This document shows, piece by piece, positions 34,535 through 43,110 of a DNA stretch of 64,000 bases. A model generated the notes under the pieces. It saw only the letters and a program-made list of their open reading frames with translations, was not told the origin of the DNA and searched no databases. Numbering within the stretch: position 1 is the stretch's first letter; each line of letters opens with the position of its first letter. This DNA comes from Nocardia exalbida NBRC 100660 (GTDB lineage: Bacteria; Actinomycetota; Actinomycetes; Mycobacteriales; Mycobacteriaceae). Location of the stretch: NCBI RefSeq assembly GCF_000308575.1, contig NZ_BAFZ01000048.1, positions 36,742 to 100,741 of the forward strand, in the 5' to 3' direction. The translations under genes were made by a program, and so were the position numbers.

Positions 34535-35005
34535 TCAGGACTGGGTGGCCATCCATTCGTTCACCCGGCGCTCGGCCTCTTCGCGCGAGACGTCCTCGAC
34601 CTTGGTGAGCACCGCCCAGCGGTGGCCGAAGGGATCGATGACCACGGCGAACCGATCGCCGGTGACAAAGGTCTGCGGCTCCTCGACGCTGCGGGCGCCG
34701 TGTTCGACGGCGCGCCGCACGACCGCGTCGACGTCCGGGCAGTAGTGCACGATCGAGGTGTGCACCCACTCGCCGTTCGGTGCCAGGACGCCGTTGTCGG
34801 GAATGGGCATCCCCATCTGCAGGGTCGAATCGCCGATCTTCAGTTCCGCGTGCGCCGGCTGACCATCGGGCAGGTCGTTGCGAGTGATCACCTCGGCCTC
34901 GAAGACGGCGGTGTAGAAATCGATCGCTTTGTTGCCGTCGCCGACCGCGAGAAAACAGGTGATCGAGTGGTAGCCGTCGGCGATGGGATTCACTGTGTTC
35001 GTCAT
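34535..35005 (-). CDS. VOC/glyoxalase superfamily protein (PhnB-like)
   Basis: 156-aa VOC-fold protein of the PhnB/YdfO-like group with paired beta-alpha-beta-beta-beta modules: YHSITCFLAVGDGNKAIDFY, HAELKIGDSTLQMGMPIPDN, then TSIVHYCPDVDAVVRRAVEH and VIDPFGHRWAVLT. Members range from metal-dependent lyases to resistance or ligand-binding proteins; no assignment is possible. The start is ATG 35005 with a GTGGTGGG site upstream. It is divergent from the AraC-type regulator at 35058, which may control it. Confidence 0.8.
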   Translation of the reverse strand: MTNTVNPIADGYHSITCFLAVGDGNKAIDFYTAVFEAEVITRNDLPDGQPAHAELKIGDSTLQMGMPIPDNGVLAPNGEWVHTSIVHYCPDVDAVVRRAVEHGARSVEEPQTFVTGDRFAVVIDPFGHRWAVLTKVEDVSREEAERRVNEWMATQS

Positions 35006-35057
35006 GCCCACCACTTTCGCCGGTCGCGGCCGGTGGGTCTTGTAAGAAAGCGACACC

Positions 35058-35957
35058 GTGGCGCCTAGTGCCGAACCCGCCGCCGAGCCGCCGCAGGCCC
35101 GCAACCCCGCCGCGCCCACCGACACCAAGGGGATCTTGCATCCCGACGAGCAGGCGAAGCATCGCTCCCTGCTCCGCTTGCCGCCGAGCCCGGCGGTGGA
35201 CCGCTACGTCGAGTGGTACTGGGCGGTGCAGTGGGATCTGCGCGGAAGGCCGCCGTACCGAGCCGAGGTGCTGTCCTACCCGAGCGTGAACCTCACCTTC
35301 GAACGGTCCGAGACGCGCACCGGTGGATTCGTCAACGGCGTGGTCACGACGAAATTCATTCGGGAACTCAGCGGGCAGGGGGAGACGTTCGGGATCCGTT
35401 TCCGCGCGGGCGGGTTCGGCGCGTTCACCGGCCTCGATGTCGGCTCGTTCCGCGACCGCGCCGTGCCCATCGGCGACGTGCTGCCCGACGCCGCGAGCCT
35501 GACCGAGCAGGTGTTCGACGCGCCGACCGCCGAGCGGCGCCGCCTTGTGGTCGAGAACTACCTCGCGGACCATCCCGTCGTGGCGGACCATACGTATCAC
35601 TTGGTGCTGCGCATCGTCGACGCCATGGCCACCGACCAGGAGCTGACCAGGGTCGATCAGATCGCCGAGCGATTCGATGTGCCCGCCCGTACCTTGCAGC
35701 GCATGTTCCGCCGGTACGTCGGTGCGGGTCCGAAATGGGTGCTACGGCGCTACCGGTTGCAGGACGGGGCCGATCTGCTGGCGAGGGGCCGTACCGAAGA
35801 TCTCGCGGCGTTGGCCGCGGAACTCGGTTATTTCGACCAGGCGCACTTCTCGCGTGAGTTCACCGCGGAAGTGGGTATGGCCCCCCTCGAATACGCCAAG
35901 AATTCGCTACGCTTCCGCAACGAGGTCACCGCGAAGGTCGTACGGACGCGGGATTAG
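35058..35957 (+). CDS. AraC family transcriptional regulator
   Basis: 299-aa regulator. An N-terminal sensory domain of the DUF6597 type (VDRYVEWYWAVQWDLRGRPP) precedes a C-terminal AraC double-HTH domain: RVDQIAERFDVPARTLQRMF, then the second HTH around LAALAAELGYFDQAHFSREF. The start is GTG 35058. It is divergent from the VOC gene and followed 28 nt later by a DoxX-like gene in the same direction, so either neighbour may be a target. Confidence 0.85.
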   Translation: MAPSAEPAAEPPQARNPAAPTDTKGILHPDEQAKHRSLLRLPPSPAVDRYVEWYWAVQWDLRGRPPYRAEVLSYPSVNLTFERSETRTGGFVNGVVTTKFIRELSGQGETFGIRFRAGGFGAFTGLDVGSFRDRAVPIGDVLPDAASLTEQVFDAPTAERRRLVVENYLADHPVVADHTYHLVLRIVDAMATDQELTRVDQIAERFDVPARTLQRMFRRYVGAGPKWVLRRYRLQDGADLLARGRTEDLAALAAELGYFDQAHFSREFTAEVGMAPLEYAKNSLRFRNEVTAKVVRTRD

Positions 35958-35985
35958 TTGCCGGACTGCCGACGAGGAGCCGGAC

Positions 35986-36399
35986 ATGGACGTCGTGGTG
36001 TTGATCGGACGAGTGTTGTTCACGGTGCTGTTCCTGACTTCCGCCGTCGGGCACTTCACCCGGACCGAGGCGATGGCCGGGTACGCCCAGAGCAAGGGTG
36101 TCCCGATGGCGAAGGCCGCCGTGCTCGGCTCGGGCCTGCTGTTCGCCCTCGGCGGCCTGAGCGTGCTGCTGGGTGTCTGGGCCGACCTCGGTGCACTGCT
36201 GCTCGCTCTCGCGCTGCTGCCCACCGCCGTGGTGATGCACCGGTTCTGGCAGGAGACCGACGAGGAGACCAAGCAGAGCGAGTTGATCAGTTTCAGCAAG
36301 GACGTGGCTCTGGCGGGCGCCGCCCTGATGTTGTTCGCGTTCTTCGCACACGTCGACGAACTCGGATTGACCATCACCGGGCCCCTTTTCGACCTCTAG
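35986..36399 (+). CDS. DoxX family membrane protein
   Basis: 137-aa integral membrane protein with four hydrophobic helices, in the DoxX family. It has the opening VLIGRVLFTVLFLTSAVGHF and the helix-end charged segment RFWQETDEETKQSELISFSK before the last helix. Mycobacterial DoxX takes part in a membrane oxidoreductase complex for thiol stress; the role here is not shown. Start ATG 35986 with GAGGAG 6 nt upstream. Probably co-transcribed with the AraC-type gene. Confidence 0.8.
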   Translation: MDVVVLIGRVLFTVLFLTSAVGHFTRTEAMAGYAQSKGVPMAKAAVLGSGLLFALGGLSVLLGVWADLGALLLALALLPTAVVMHRFWQETDEETKQSELISFSKDVALAGAALMLFAFFAHVDELGLTITGPLFDL

Positions 36400-36886
36400 T
36401 CCCGCCCCTGCGCGCTAATTTTGCGCATCGTTTTCAGCGCAGGAAGAGGAAGCCTTGGACCGCATAGGAGCGATTCTCGGCATATTCTGGGCAAACGATC
36501 GGCAGTGGCCTTGGCCGCACGGTAGTCCGGTTCCCATCGGCCTGTTCCCGGCGCGTGATTCACGTGCCGGACAGGCCGGTCTTCCTGTGACGGACCTGGC
36601 TCTGTGATGAATATCCCAGGGCCGCAAAACGGTTCGACGCGGTTGTGGCACCTCACAGGTTTAGTTCCCCGGAATTGAGTCTGCCCTGGTTGCTCAGGCC
36701 CTTCCGGCATTCCCTGGCGAATCCGCGGCGGGAATGGCCGAACACCCCGAGTGTGATGTCTTGCGATTTCTGATATTTCCGCCCGGTTTGCCGCTATGGT
36801 CGAGCCCAGTCGCCGCGCCGGCGTCCCGGTCGAACCGGGACGAATCCGCGCGCGGCACCTGACCCACCGCATAGTTGGAGGAGAGA
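36400..36886. other. Long untranslated region before the universal stress protein gene
   Basis: About 490 bp with no credible gene. GC is lower than average. A TATGGT box near 36793-36798 could serve as a -10 for the downstream gene. I found no full DosR box; AGGGCCG near 36612 is at most a half site. Confidence 0.5.
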
Positions 36887-37339
36887 ATGACCGCCTACCG
36901 GACCATTGTCGTCGGTACCGATGGCTCGGACTCGTCGTATGTCGCCGTCGAGAAGGCAGGGGCCCTGGCCGGTGTGTCCGGCGCGACCCTGGTCATCGCC
37001 TGCGCGTACTACCCGACCGACGACCGCGATGTCGCGGCCGCGGCCGACGTGCTGAAGGAAGAGGCCTACCAGGTACGCGGTTCCGCGCCGACCAACGAGA
37101 TCCTGCGCATCGCCCGCGACAAGGCGATCGCGGCGGGTGCGGCCGACATCGTCGAGCGCGCGATCGTCGGCGAGCCGGTGGAATCGCTGCTCGCGCTGAT
37201 GAAGGAGGTCGACGCCGACCTGTTGGTCGTCGGTAACCGGGGCCTGAACACCCTGGCCGGGCGGCTGCTCGGCTCGGTGCCCTCCGACGTGGCGCGCAAG
37301 TCCCGCTCCGACGTGCTGATCGTGCACACCGTGCGCTGA
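36887..37339 (+). CDS. Universal stress protein (Rv1636-like)
   Basis: 150-aa single-domain UspA-fold protein. It starts TAYRTIVVGTDGSDSSYVAV and carries the ATP-binding signature G-2x-G-9x-G-S in VVGNRGLNTLAGRLLGSVPS, so it should bind adenine nucleotide. Size and position between uvrB and uvrA match M. tuberculosis Rv1636, a cAMP-binding USP. cAMP binding here is inference. ATG 36887 is preceded by GGAGGAG at 5 nt, one of the strongest ribosome-binding sites in the window. Confidence 0.9.
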   Translation: MTAYRTIVVGTDGSDSSYVAVEKAGALAGVSGATLVIACAYYPTDDRDVAAAADVLKEEAYQVRGSAPTNEILRIARDKAIAAGAADIVERAIVGEPVESLLALMKEVDADLLVVGNRGLNTLAGRLLGSVPSDVARKSRSDVLIVHTVR

Positions 37340-37353
37340 GTCTCGCGACGATC

Positions 37354-37401
37354 GAAAGGCTCCGTGTCCATCGCGAATCGCGATGTGGCGCGGAGCCTTT
37401 C
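37354..37401. terminator. Bidirectional terminator between usp and helD
   Basis: GAAAGGCTCCG (37354-37364) pairs with CGGAGCCTTTC (37391-37401). Inside is a near-palindrome around CATCGCGAATCGCGATG. T/A tracts on both sides suit termination in both directions, between convergent stops at 37339 and 37425. Confidence 0.75.
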
Positions 37402-37424
37402 TCGTTCCGAGGTCCGGGCGCCAA

Positions 37425-39722
37425 TCAGCGCAGCCGGGCGAGCACGCCGGGCAGGTCCGCACCGTGCACCACGCCGAGCCGCTGGGTGGCGCGCGTCAGC
37501 GCGACGTACAGATCGTTGAGCCCGCGGGGCGATTCGCCGAGGATGTCCCGCGGTTCCACCAGGTAGACCGCGTCGAACTCCAAGCCCTTCACCTCCTGCA
37601 CGGTCAGCACCCGCACCGACTCGCCCGCGAGATCGGCCAACTCCGCCACCAGAGCCTGCGGCGCGATCACCGCCGTGGTGCCCGGCCCCGTCTCGGTGGC
37701 GACCAGCCGAGCCACCTCCGCGTGCACCTCGCCGGGCGCGACCCGGTACGCACGCGGCGCGACGCCGCTCTCGCGGACCGAACGCGGCGCGGTCGCCGCC
37801 GGATCGATGGCGGCGAGGACGTCGGCCGCGACGTCCATGATCTCGGCGGGGGTGCGGTAGTTGACGGTGAGTTCGGTCAGCTTCCACCGGGACGCGACGT
37901 AGGGCTCCAGCATCCGCTGCCAGGAGGACGCGCCCGCCGGGTCGCCGGTCTGGGCGACGTCCCCGACCACGGTGACCCACCGGTTCGGGATGCGCCGCAT
38001 CACCATGCGCCACGCCATCTCCGACAGCTCCTGCGCCTCGTCCACGATCACGTGACCGTAGGTCCAGGTGCGATCGCCCGCAGCGCGCTCCGCGGTCGTC
38101 TGGCGGGAGCGGGTGTCCTGTCGTTCGGCCAACTGGCTCGCGTCGATCAGGTCGTAGGCCATGAGGATCTCGGGATCGAGATCGTCCTCGAGATCCTGCG
38201 GGGCGGAGCCGGTGAGGATGTCGAGGGCGTCCTGCGCCTCGGCGATCCGGGCGCGCCAGCGGCGACGGGCGCGCTCGCGTTCCTCGGTGTCGTCTACGCC
38301 GAGCAGCTCGGCCAGCTCGTCCAGCAGCGGCGCGTCGGCGGCGCTGAACCGCCCGTCGTCCGGTCGCAGCAGTTCGGCGCGGTCGGCCGGGTCCAGCGAG
38401 CTCGCGGCCCGGTCCAGCCGCTTCGGGTCGGCGAGCAGGTCGGCCAGCACGTCCTGCGGGGACAGGATCGGCCAGAGTTTCGCGATGGCGGCCTGGATCT
38501 GCGGATCGGCCCGCATCTCGTCGCGGATCTCGGTGAGGTCGGCCGAGCTGAGCAGGCTGGGGCCGCCGGAGAGATCGGAGCCCATGGTCTCGGCCAGTTG
38601 ATCGGTCAGCGCGTCGATCACCGAGGCGGCGAAGATCGGCCGGGCCAGGTTGTGCGGGCGACGAGAGGACCGGGCGCGGCCGCGGGCCATGGTGGCGATC
38701 CTGCGATCCAGCGTGACCGGATAGCCGTCGAAGCTGAGCCGGACGGGTTCGGCGGGCACTTCCTGGCGGTCGCGCACCGCCTGCTTGAGCACCTCCAGGA
38801 TCGTCAGCGAGCCCTTGATCTCGCCGGCGCGCAGCGAGTCCTCGCGGGCCGCTCGCACGCCCGGATACAGATCGCCGATGGTGGAAAGCAGCACGCCGGT
38901 CTCGCCGAGCGACGGCAGCACCTGGCCGATGTAGTCCAGGAAGGTGGCGTTCGGTCCGATGATCAGCACGCCGCTCTTGGCCAGCTGCTGACGGTAGGTG
39001 TAGAGCAGATACGCCGCGCGATGCAGCGCGACGGCGGTCTTGCCGGTGCCGGGCCCGCCCTGCACGACGAGCACGCTCTTGTGCTCGGAGCGGATGATCG
39101 CGTCCTGCTCATGCTGGATGGTCTCGACGATGTCGTTCATGTGACCGGTGCGCGCGGCGTTGAGCGCGGACAGCAGCGCGCTCTCGCTGCCGACACCGCC
39201 GTCGGCGTCGGTGACTCCGGCCCGGCGCGCGGCCTCCAGATCGAGGTACTCGTCGTTGATCGCGGTGACCTTGCGATTGCGCGAGCGGATGTGCCTGCGC
39301 CGGGTCACACCGTCCGGCGCCGCGGTGGTGGCCAGGTAGAACGGACGAGCCAGCGGGGCGCGCCAGTCCAGCAGCAGGCTCTCGTAGTCGTCCTTCTCGT
39401 CGAGGATGCCGAGCCTGCCGATGTAGCGGTACTCCTCCTGCTCTCCGTCGAGGTCTATGCGGCCGAAACACAGGCCGTGCTCGGCGGCATCATATTTCGC
39501 CAGGTCCTCGGTGTAGAGCTGGCTGAAGGACTCTCGTTCGCTGCGCGCTTGCGGGGTGCCCCCGGTCTCCAGCAGCACCGTGCGCAACCGGTTGTTCGCA
39601 TAGTCGCGCATCTCGTCCAGCCGCTCGTACAACACCGACAGATACGCCTGTTCCCGGTCGGTCTCGCGGGTCCGCTCGGGGGTGCCGTCGTGGGCGGCAC
39701 GGTCCTGAGTGAGGTCGGGCAA
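37425..39722 (-). CDS. helD: HelD-like superfamily 1 helicase, RNA polymerase recycling factor
   Basis: About 765 aa. SF1 UvrD/Rep-like NTPase with an N-terminal coiled-coil arm (YLSVLYERLDEMRDYANNRL). HelD uses such an arm to enter RNA polymerase channels and release stalled polymerase from nucleic acids. Walker A is GGPGTGKTAVALHRAAYL, Walker B-like VIVDEAQELSE, and motifs VTVVGDVAQTGDP, VNYRTP and LYVALTRATQRLGV are present. The size and single insertion between motifs resemble mycobacterial (class II) HelD. Two starts are possible. TTG 39722 has AAGGAG 6 nt upstream and is chosen; GTG 39758 would add 12 residues. No rifamycin-associated element was found upstream. Confidence 0.85.
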   Translation of the reverse strand: MPDLTQDRAAHDGTPERTRETDREQAYLSVLYERLDEMRDYANNRLRTVLLETGGTPQARSERESFSQLYTEDLAKYDAAEHGLCFGRIDLDGEQEEYRYIGRLGILDEKDDYESLLLDWRAPLARPFYLATTAAPDGVTRRRHIRSRNRKVTAINDEYLDLEAARRAGVTDADGGVGSESALLSALNAARTGHMNDIVETIQHEQDAIIRSEHKSVLVVQGGPGTGKTAVALHRAAYLLYTYRQQLAKSGVLIIGPNATFLDYIGQVLPSLGETGVLLSTIGDLYPGVRAAREDSLRAGEIKGSLTILEVLKQAVRDRQEVPAEPVRLSFDGYPVTLDRRIATMARGRARSSRRPHNLARPIFAASVIDALTDQLAETMGSDLSGGPSLLSSADLTEIRDEMRADPQIQAAIAKLWPILSPQDVLADLLADPKRLDRAASSLDPADRAELLRPDDGRFSAADAPLLDELAELLGVDDTEERERARRRWRARIAEAQDALDILTGSAPQDLEDDLDPEILMAYDLIDASQLAERQDTRSRQTTAERAAGDRTWTYGHVIVDEAQELSEMAWRMVMRRIPNRWVTVVGDVAQTGDPAGASSWQRMLEPYVASRWKLTELTVNYRTPAEIMDVAADVLAAIDPAATAPRSVRESGVAPRAYRVAPGEVHAEVARLVATETGPGTTAVIAPQALVAELADLAGESVRVLTVQEVKGLEFDAVYLVEPRDILGESPRGLNDLYVALTRATQRLGVVHGADLPGVLARLR

Positions 39723-39842
39723 ACTGAACTCCTTGTCACCGCGAACAGGCGCGCGCACGCAACCCGGGCCGGGCAGGTGAACACGCGGAAAGCAGAGTTG
39801 TCGAGTTTACCGGGGCGGCGGCGGGCTCGCCGCAACCGCAGG

Positions 39843-40178
39843 TCAGCGCCCTGGCTGCGCAGTGGGGCACGGGTGGTGGTCCGGGGTGAGCGGTACCGGC
39901 GTGAAGTGCTCGACCACCGGGAACGGGTCGTAGAAGTGGTGTAGCAGGTCCTTCCAACGCTGATATTCCGGCGAGCCGCGGAATCCGACGACGTGATCGT
40001 CGAGCCGGTCCCATTCCACCCGGAGCAGGTAGCTGCCCGGCGACTCCACACCGCGCGACAGCGACAGCGAACGGAAGCCGGGCATGCTCGCGATGATCGG
40101 CCGCGCCGCGGCGAAAGCGGCCTCGAAATCGGCCGCACGCTCGGGGCGCACCGGCAGCAGGGCGTGTTCGATGATCAT
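39843..40178 (-). CDS. Antibiotic biosynthesis monooxygenase (ABM) domain protein
   Basis: 111-aa protein of the dimeric alpha/beta-barrel ABM superfamily, with MIIEHALLPVRPERAADFEA, MPGFRSLSLSRGVESPGSYL and FRGSPEYQRWKDLLHHFYDP. The family covers small monooxygenases and heme-degrading enzymes as well as proteins of unknown role. The start ATG 40178 is 5 nt from the stop of the diguanylate cyclase gene, so the two are probably one transcript. Confidence 0.75.
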   Translation of the reverse strand: MIIEHALLPVRPERAADFEAAFAAARPIIASMPGFRSLSLSRGVESPGSYLLRVEWDRLDDHVVGFRGSPEYQRWKDLLHHFYDPFPVVEHFTPVPLTPDHHPCPTAQPGR

Positions 40179-40183
40179 GCGCG

Positions 40184-41533
40184 TCAGGAGGCGTGGGTGC
40201 TGTTCGGCCTGCGGCCCTTGGTGACGGTGCCTTCGCGTCGCCCCGGCGGCTTCGCACGGTACATCGCCAGGTCCGCGTCGTGCAGCACGGCTTCCGGGCT
40301 GCGCCGGTCGCCCACCTCGAGTTCGGTGACGCCGATCGAGGCGTTCACCTCGATCCGGTGCCCGCGCGCGATGATCGGCTCGGCCATGGTGGAACGCAAT
40401 CTGCTCACCAGTGCGTCGATGTCGACGCGGCGGGTGCGGCCGGACAGCAGCACCAGGAACTCGTCGCCGCCGAGCCTGCCGACGATGTCGTCGCCGCGCA
40501 GCGCGCGCTGCAACCGCTGGGCGACGATCTGCAGCACCGTGTCGCCGATGGCGTGCCCGAGGGTGTCGTTGATCGCCTTGAAGCCGTCCAGGTCGATGAA
40601 CAGCACGGTGGACACCGGCAGCAGTTCGTCGGTGCTGGCCAGCGCGGCGGCCAGCTGGGAGAGGATCAGCGAGCGGTTGGCCAGCCCGGTGAGCGAGTCG
40701 TGCGTGGCCTGATACTCCAATTGCCGCCTGCTGGCACGGAATTCGGTGATGTCGGCGAAGGAGGACACGGCCGAGGAGCGCGGGTCGCCGGGGTTGAGCA
40801 GGCGGCTGCTGCCCGACAGCCAGCGGCGCTGACCGTCCACCCGGTCGACGCCGAAGACGTAGCCGGTGATGGTCTCGCCCGTGGCGAGCGTGCGCGCCAC
40901 GGGATGGCGGCTCGGCGGCAGCAGCTGGGCGTTCGCGTCCAGCAGCACCAGCGGCAGCGACTGGATGGTGCGCCCGATCACCTGGCGGTCGGGTCCCTCG
41001 GTGCCGAAGATGCGTTTGGCCGCCGGGTTCATCGATTCGATGCGGCCCTCCGGATCGATCACCACGACGCCCTCCTCCAACTGGGACACGACCGTGGTGA
41101 AGTAGTGCTCGGCTCTGCGCTGCGCGGCCTCGGCGTGGCGCTGGGCGGTGAGGTCGTGGATCACCACCTGGTAGGCGAGGCGGTCGTGCCAGGCGGTCAG
41201 CACCGACACCGTCTCCACCGGGACGGTGCCGCCGTCCACCCGCATCAGCGTCATCTCGGTGGGGATCGAGGCCGCGCCCGCGGTGGTGAGGGTGCTGATG
41301 CGGTCGAGCATCGAGGGGACGGACGCGGGGTGGACGAAGTCGGTCAGCGGGCGGCCGACGATCTCCTCGGCGTTCTCCGCGGCGAGCAGGCGGACGGTCG
41401 CCGGATTGACGTAGACGACCCGGCCGCGCTCGTGCACACAGATTCCGTCCGGGGTGTGTTCGACCAGGGAGCGGTAGCGCGCGGCCAGCTGTTCGGCGGC
41501 GTCGACCGCGGCGGCCAGCTTGTCGTCACCCAC
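40184..41533 (-). CDS. PAS-PAS-GGDEF diguanylate cyclase
   Basis: 449-aa signalling protein, apparently soluble. Two PAS domains (about residues 18-130, HTPDGICVHERGRVVYVNPA; and about 145-270, QLEEGVVVIDPEGRIESMNP) precede a GGDEF domain (about 280-435). The active-site loop is intact GGDEF (355-359), and an RxxD inhibitory site RGDD is at 346-349, exactly 5 residues before it. It should make c-di-GMP from two GTP with product feedback inhibition. No EAL domain is present. Start GTG 41533 with GGGGG 5 nt upstream; a CATAAT box near 41557-41562 could be the -10. Confidence 0.9.
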   Translation of the reverse strand: MGDDKLAAAVDAAEQLAARYRSLVEHTPDGICVHERGRVVYVNPATVRLLAAENAEEIVGRPLTDFVHPASVPSMLDRISTLTTAGAASIPTEMTLMRVDGGTVPVETVSVLTAWHDRLAYQVVIHDLTAQRHAEAAQRRAEHYFTTVVSQLEEGVVVIDPEGRIESMNPAAKRIFGTEGPDRQVIGRTIQSLPLVLLDANAQLLPPSRHPVARTLATGETITGYVFGVDRVDGQRRWLSGSSRLLNPGDPRSSAVSSFADITEFRASRRQLEYQATHDSLTGLANRSLILSQLAAALASTDELLPVSTVLFIDLDGFKAINDTLGHAIGDTVLQIVAQRLQRALRGDDIVGRLGGDEFLVLLSGRTRRVDIDALVSRLRSTMAEPIIARGHRIEVNASIGVTELEVGDRRSPEAVLHDADLAMYRAKPPGRREGTVTKGRRPNSTHAS

Positions 41534-41746
41534 TCGAACCCCCGATCATCGACCCGATTATGGCCATTGGAACACGGGATCATTCTGGTATCGACGTGTA
41601 CAAGATCACATCGTCCACGGTATTGCTTCGATCACAGTACTGGCACGTTCTCGGCCGGGGTCCGGCGATCATGGCAGATACCGGTTGCCGAGTCGAGAAG
41701 GGGCGAACCGCTCGAGCGTCCCGGGCAGCCGGCGAAGGAGCGAGAC

Positions 41747-42952
41747 ATGCCGGGTGCCGACCCGAACCCCGCCGCGCGGTTCCGAACTCCGCCGAGGCAT
41801 CGAGATCCTATGACCATCGCCGGGATCGGCGCGATCACCGGCTACGGGTGGGGCCGGGAACGACTGTGGAACGGGTTGCTCAGCGGCAAGTCGGCCGCCG
41901 CCCTGCTGCCCGGCTACGGGCCCGGCCGGGACGAGGACGCCTGGGTATCGCTGGTGCCCGACGGCGGCGATCCCGAGCTGAGCACGAGCCGTTACGGCCG
42001 GGCCGTGCACGAGGCGGCGCGGGAGGCCGTCGCCGACGCCCGCGAGCGGGGCTGGCGGCCCGGCCGCACGGTCGGTCTGCTGCACGCCATCGTGCTCGGC
42101 GACGTGGCGGACTGGCGCGACTTCTACCTCGTCGACGGGGGCAACCGCCGGTCGAGGGACTACCTGCGGCTGCTGCCGTCCACTCCGGTCTCGATGCTGA
42201 TGCAGGAGTTCGGCTTCCACGGTCCGGCCATGAACGTGTCCGCCGCGTGCAGTTCCGCCAACGTCGCGCTGATCACCGCGAAGCTCTGGCTGGACGCAGG
42301 CATGGCCGACGACGTGATCTTCGTGGCGACCGACCTGTCCGCCACCCCGGACATGGTGGAGAGCTTCGTCCGGCTCGGCGCCGCGGTCACCGACGCCGAA
42401 CCGCTGGACGCGTGCCGTCCCTTCCAGCAGGGCAGCCGCGGGTTCAGCATGGGGGAGGCCTCGGTGGCGTTCGTGCTGACCCGTTCGGCGGACCGGCCCT
42501 ACGCCGCGGTCCTCGGCGGCGCGATGTCCAACGACGCCTATCACGTGGTCTCGGTCGACCCGACGCACGAGCAGATCCTCGACTGCGCTCACCGCGCGCT
42601 CGCCGACGCGGAGGTCGCCGCCACGGACGTGCGTTATTTCAACGCGCACGGCACCGGGACCAGGCAGTGCGATGTGGCCGAGCATCATCTGATCGAGCAC
42701 CTGTTCGCAGGCCCTCCGCACATCTACGCGCTGAAGCCGCTGGTGGGCCACTGCCAGAGCGCGGCGGCCGCCGTCGAGGTGGCGGCGGCCGCGCTGGGCT
42801 ACGAGCGCGGCATCGTGCCCGCGGCCCCGATCGTCGCGCCCGCGCATCCACGGTTGCTGGACGGCCCGGCGCCGTTCGAGGGCGGCGTCACCCTGAAGCT
42901 CTCCCTCGGCATGGGCGGCAACAACTCCGTCGTAGTGCTCGGCGCCGCCTGA
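41747..42952 (+). CDS. Beta-ketoacyl synthase (KAS I/II-type thiolase fold)
   Basis: 401-aa condensing enzyme. The catalytic triad is visible: nucleophile Cys168 in NVSAACSSANVAL, His301 in NAHGTGTRQCD and His335 in LKPLVGHCQSAAAAVE, with Lys330. It therefore looks competent for decarboxylative condensation of acyl-ACP with malonyl-ACP. The C-terminus ends with the family SLGMGGNNSVVVL. No ACP, reductase or acyltransferase gene is adjacent, so it is an orphan KAS or a starter-unit or specialised fatty-acid enzyme. The start at ATG 41747 has AAGGAG 6 nt upstream; a second ATG is at 41810. Divergent from the diguanylate cyclase. Confidence 0.85.
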   Translation: MPGADPNPAARFRTPPRHRDPMTIAGIGAITGYGWGRERLWNGLLSGKSAAALLPGYGPGRDEDAWVSLVPDGGDPELSTSRYGRAVHEAAREAVADARERGWRPGRTVGLLHAIVLGDVADWRDFYLVDGGNRRSRDYLRLLPSTPVSMLMQEFGFHGPAMNVSAACSSANVALITAKLWLDAGMADDVIFVATDLSATPDMVESFVRLGAAVTDAEPLDACRPFQQGSRGFSMGEASVAFVLTRSADRPYAAVLGGAMSNDAYHVVSVDPTHEQILDCAHRALADAEVAATDVRYFNAHGTGTRQCDVAEHHLIEHLFAGPPHIYALKPLVGHCQSAAAAVEVAAAALGYERGIVPAAPIVAPAHPRLLDGPAPFEGGVTLKLSLGMGGNNSVVVLGAA

Positions 42953-43029
42953 CCGCGATTCGCCGCGCGGGCGAACGCCCCGCCCGGCCCGGTCGGCCTG
43001 ATTCGGGCCTGTGCCAGCACTTTTCGCCG

Positions 43030-43049
43030 ATGGGGACTTTCGGCCCTGT
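43030..43049 (+). promoter_or_regulatory. DosR (DevR)-type box upstream of rafH
   Basis: ATGGGGACTTTCGGCCCTGT contains GGGACT-TT-CGGCCC, close to the mycobacterial DosR consensus GGGACT-WW-AGTCCC (first half perfect, second half 4 of 6). Its centre is about 70 bp before the ATG at 43111, suitable for activating a promoter in between. Confidence 0.65.
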
Positions 43050-43110
43050 TCGCGGCAGTACACGCGGTGCTGGCATAGGGGCGGGACGGATCGATCTGGA
43101 GAGCGGGGCA

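Noticed and set aside
31815..35600. 1261-codon open frame on the reverse strand
   Set aside because: Antisense shadow of uvrB and its neighbours: it runs opposite conserved genes, is full of His/Arg/Gln/Asp typical of complementary GC-rich frames, and has no start context.
36605..36630. DosR box upstream of the universal stress protein
   Set aside because: Only an AGGGCCG half site is present; the other half does not match.
36396..36872. 158-codon reverse ORF before the universal stress protein gene
   Set aside because: No ribosome-binding site, no recognisable sequence, Arg/Pro-rich composition typical of random GC-rich frames.
39723..39842. Rifamycin-associated element upstream of helD
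   Set aside because: No inverted GGGGCTTGCGGCAAGGCCCC-like sequence is present, so there is no evidence of a HelR-type rifampicin response.
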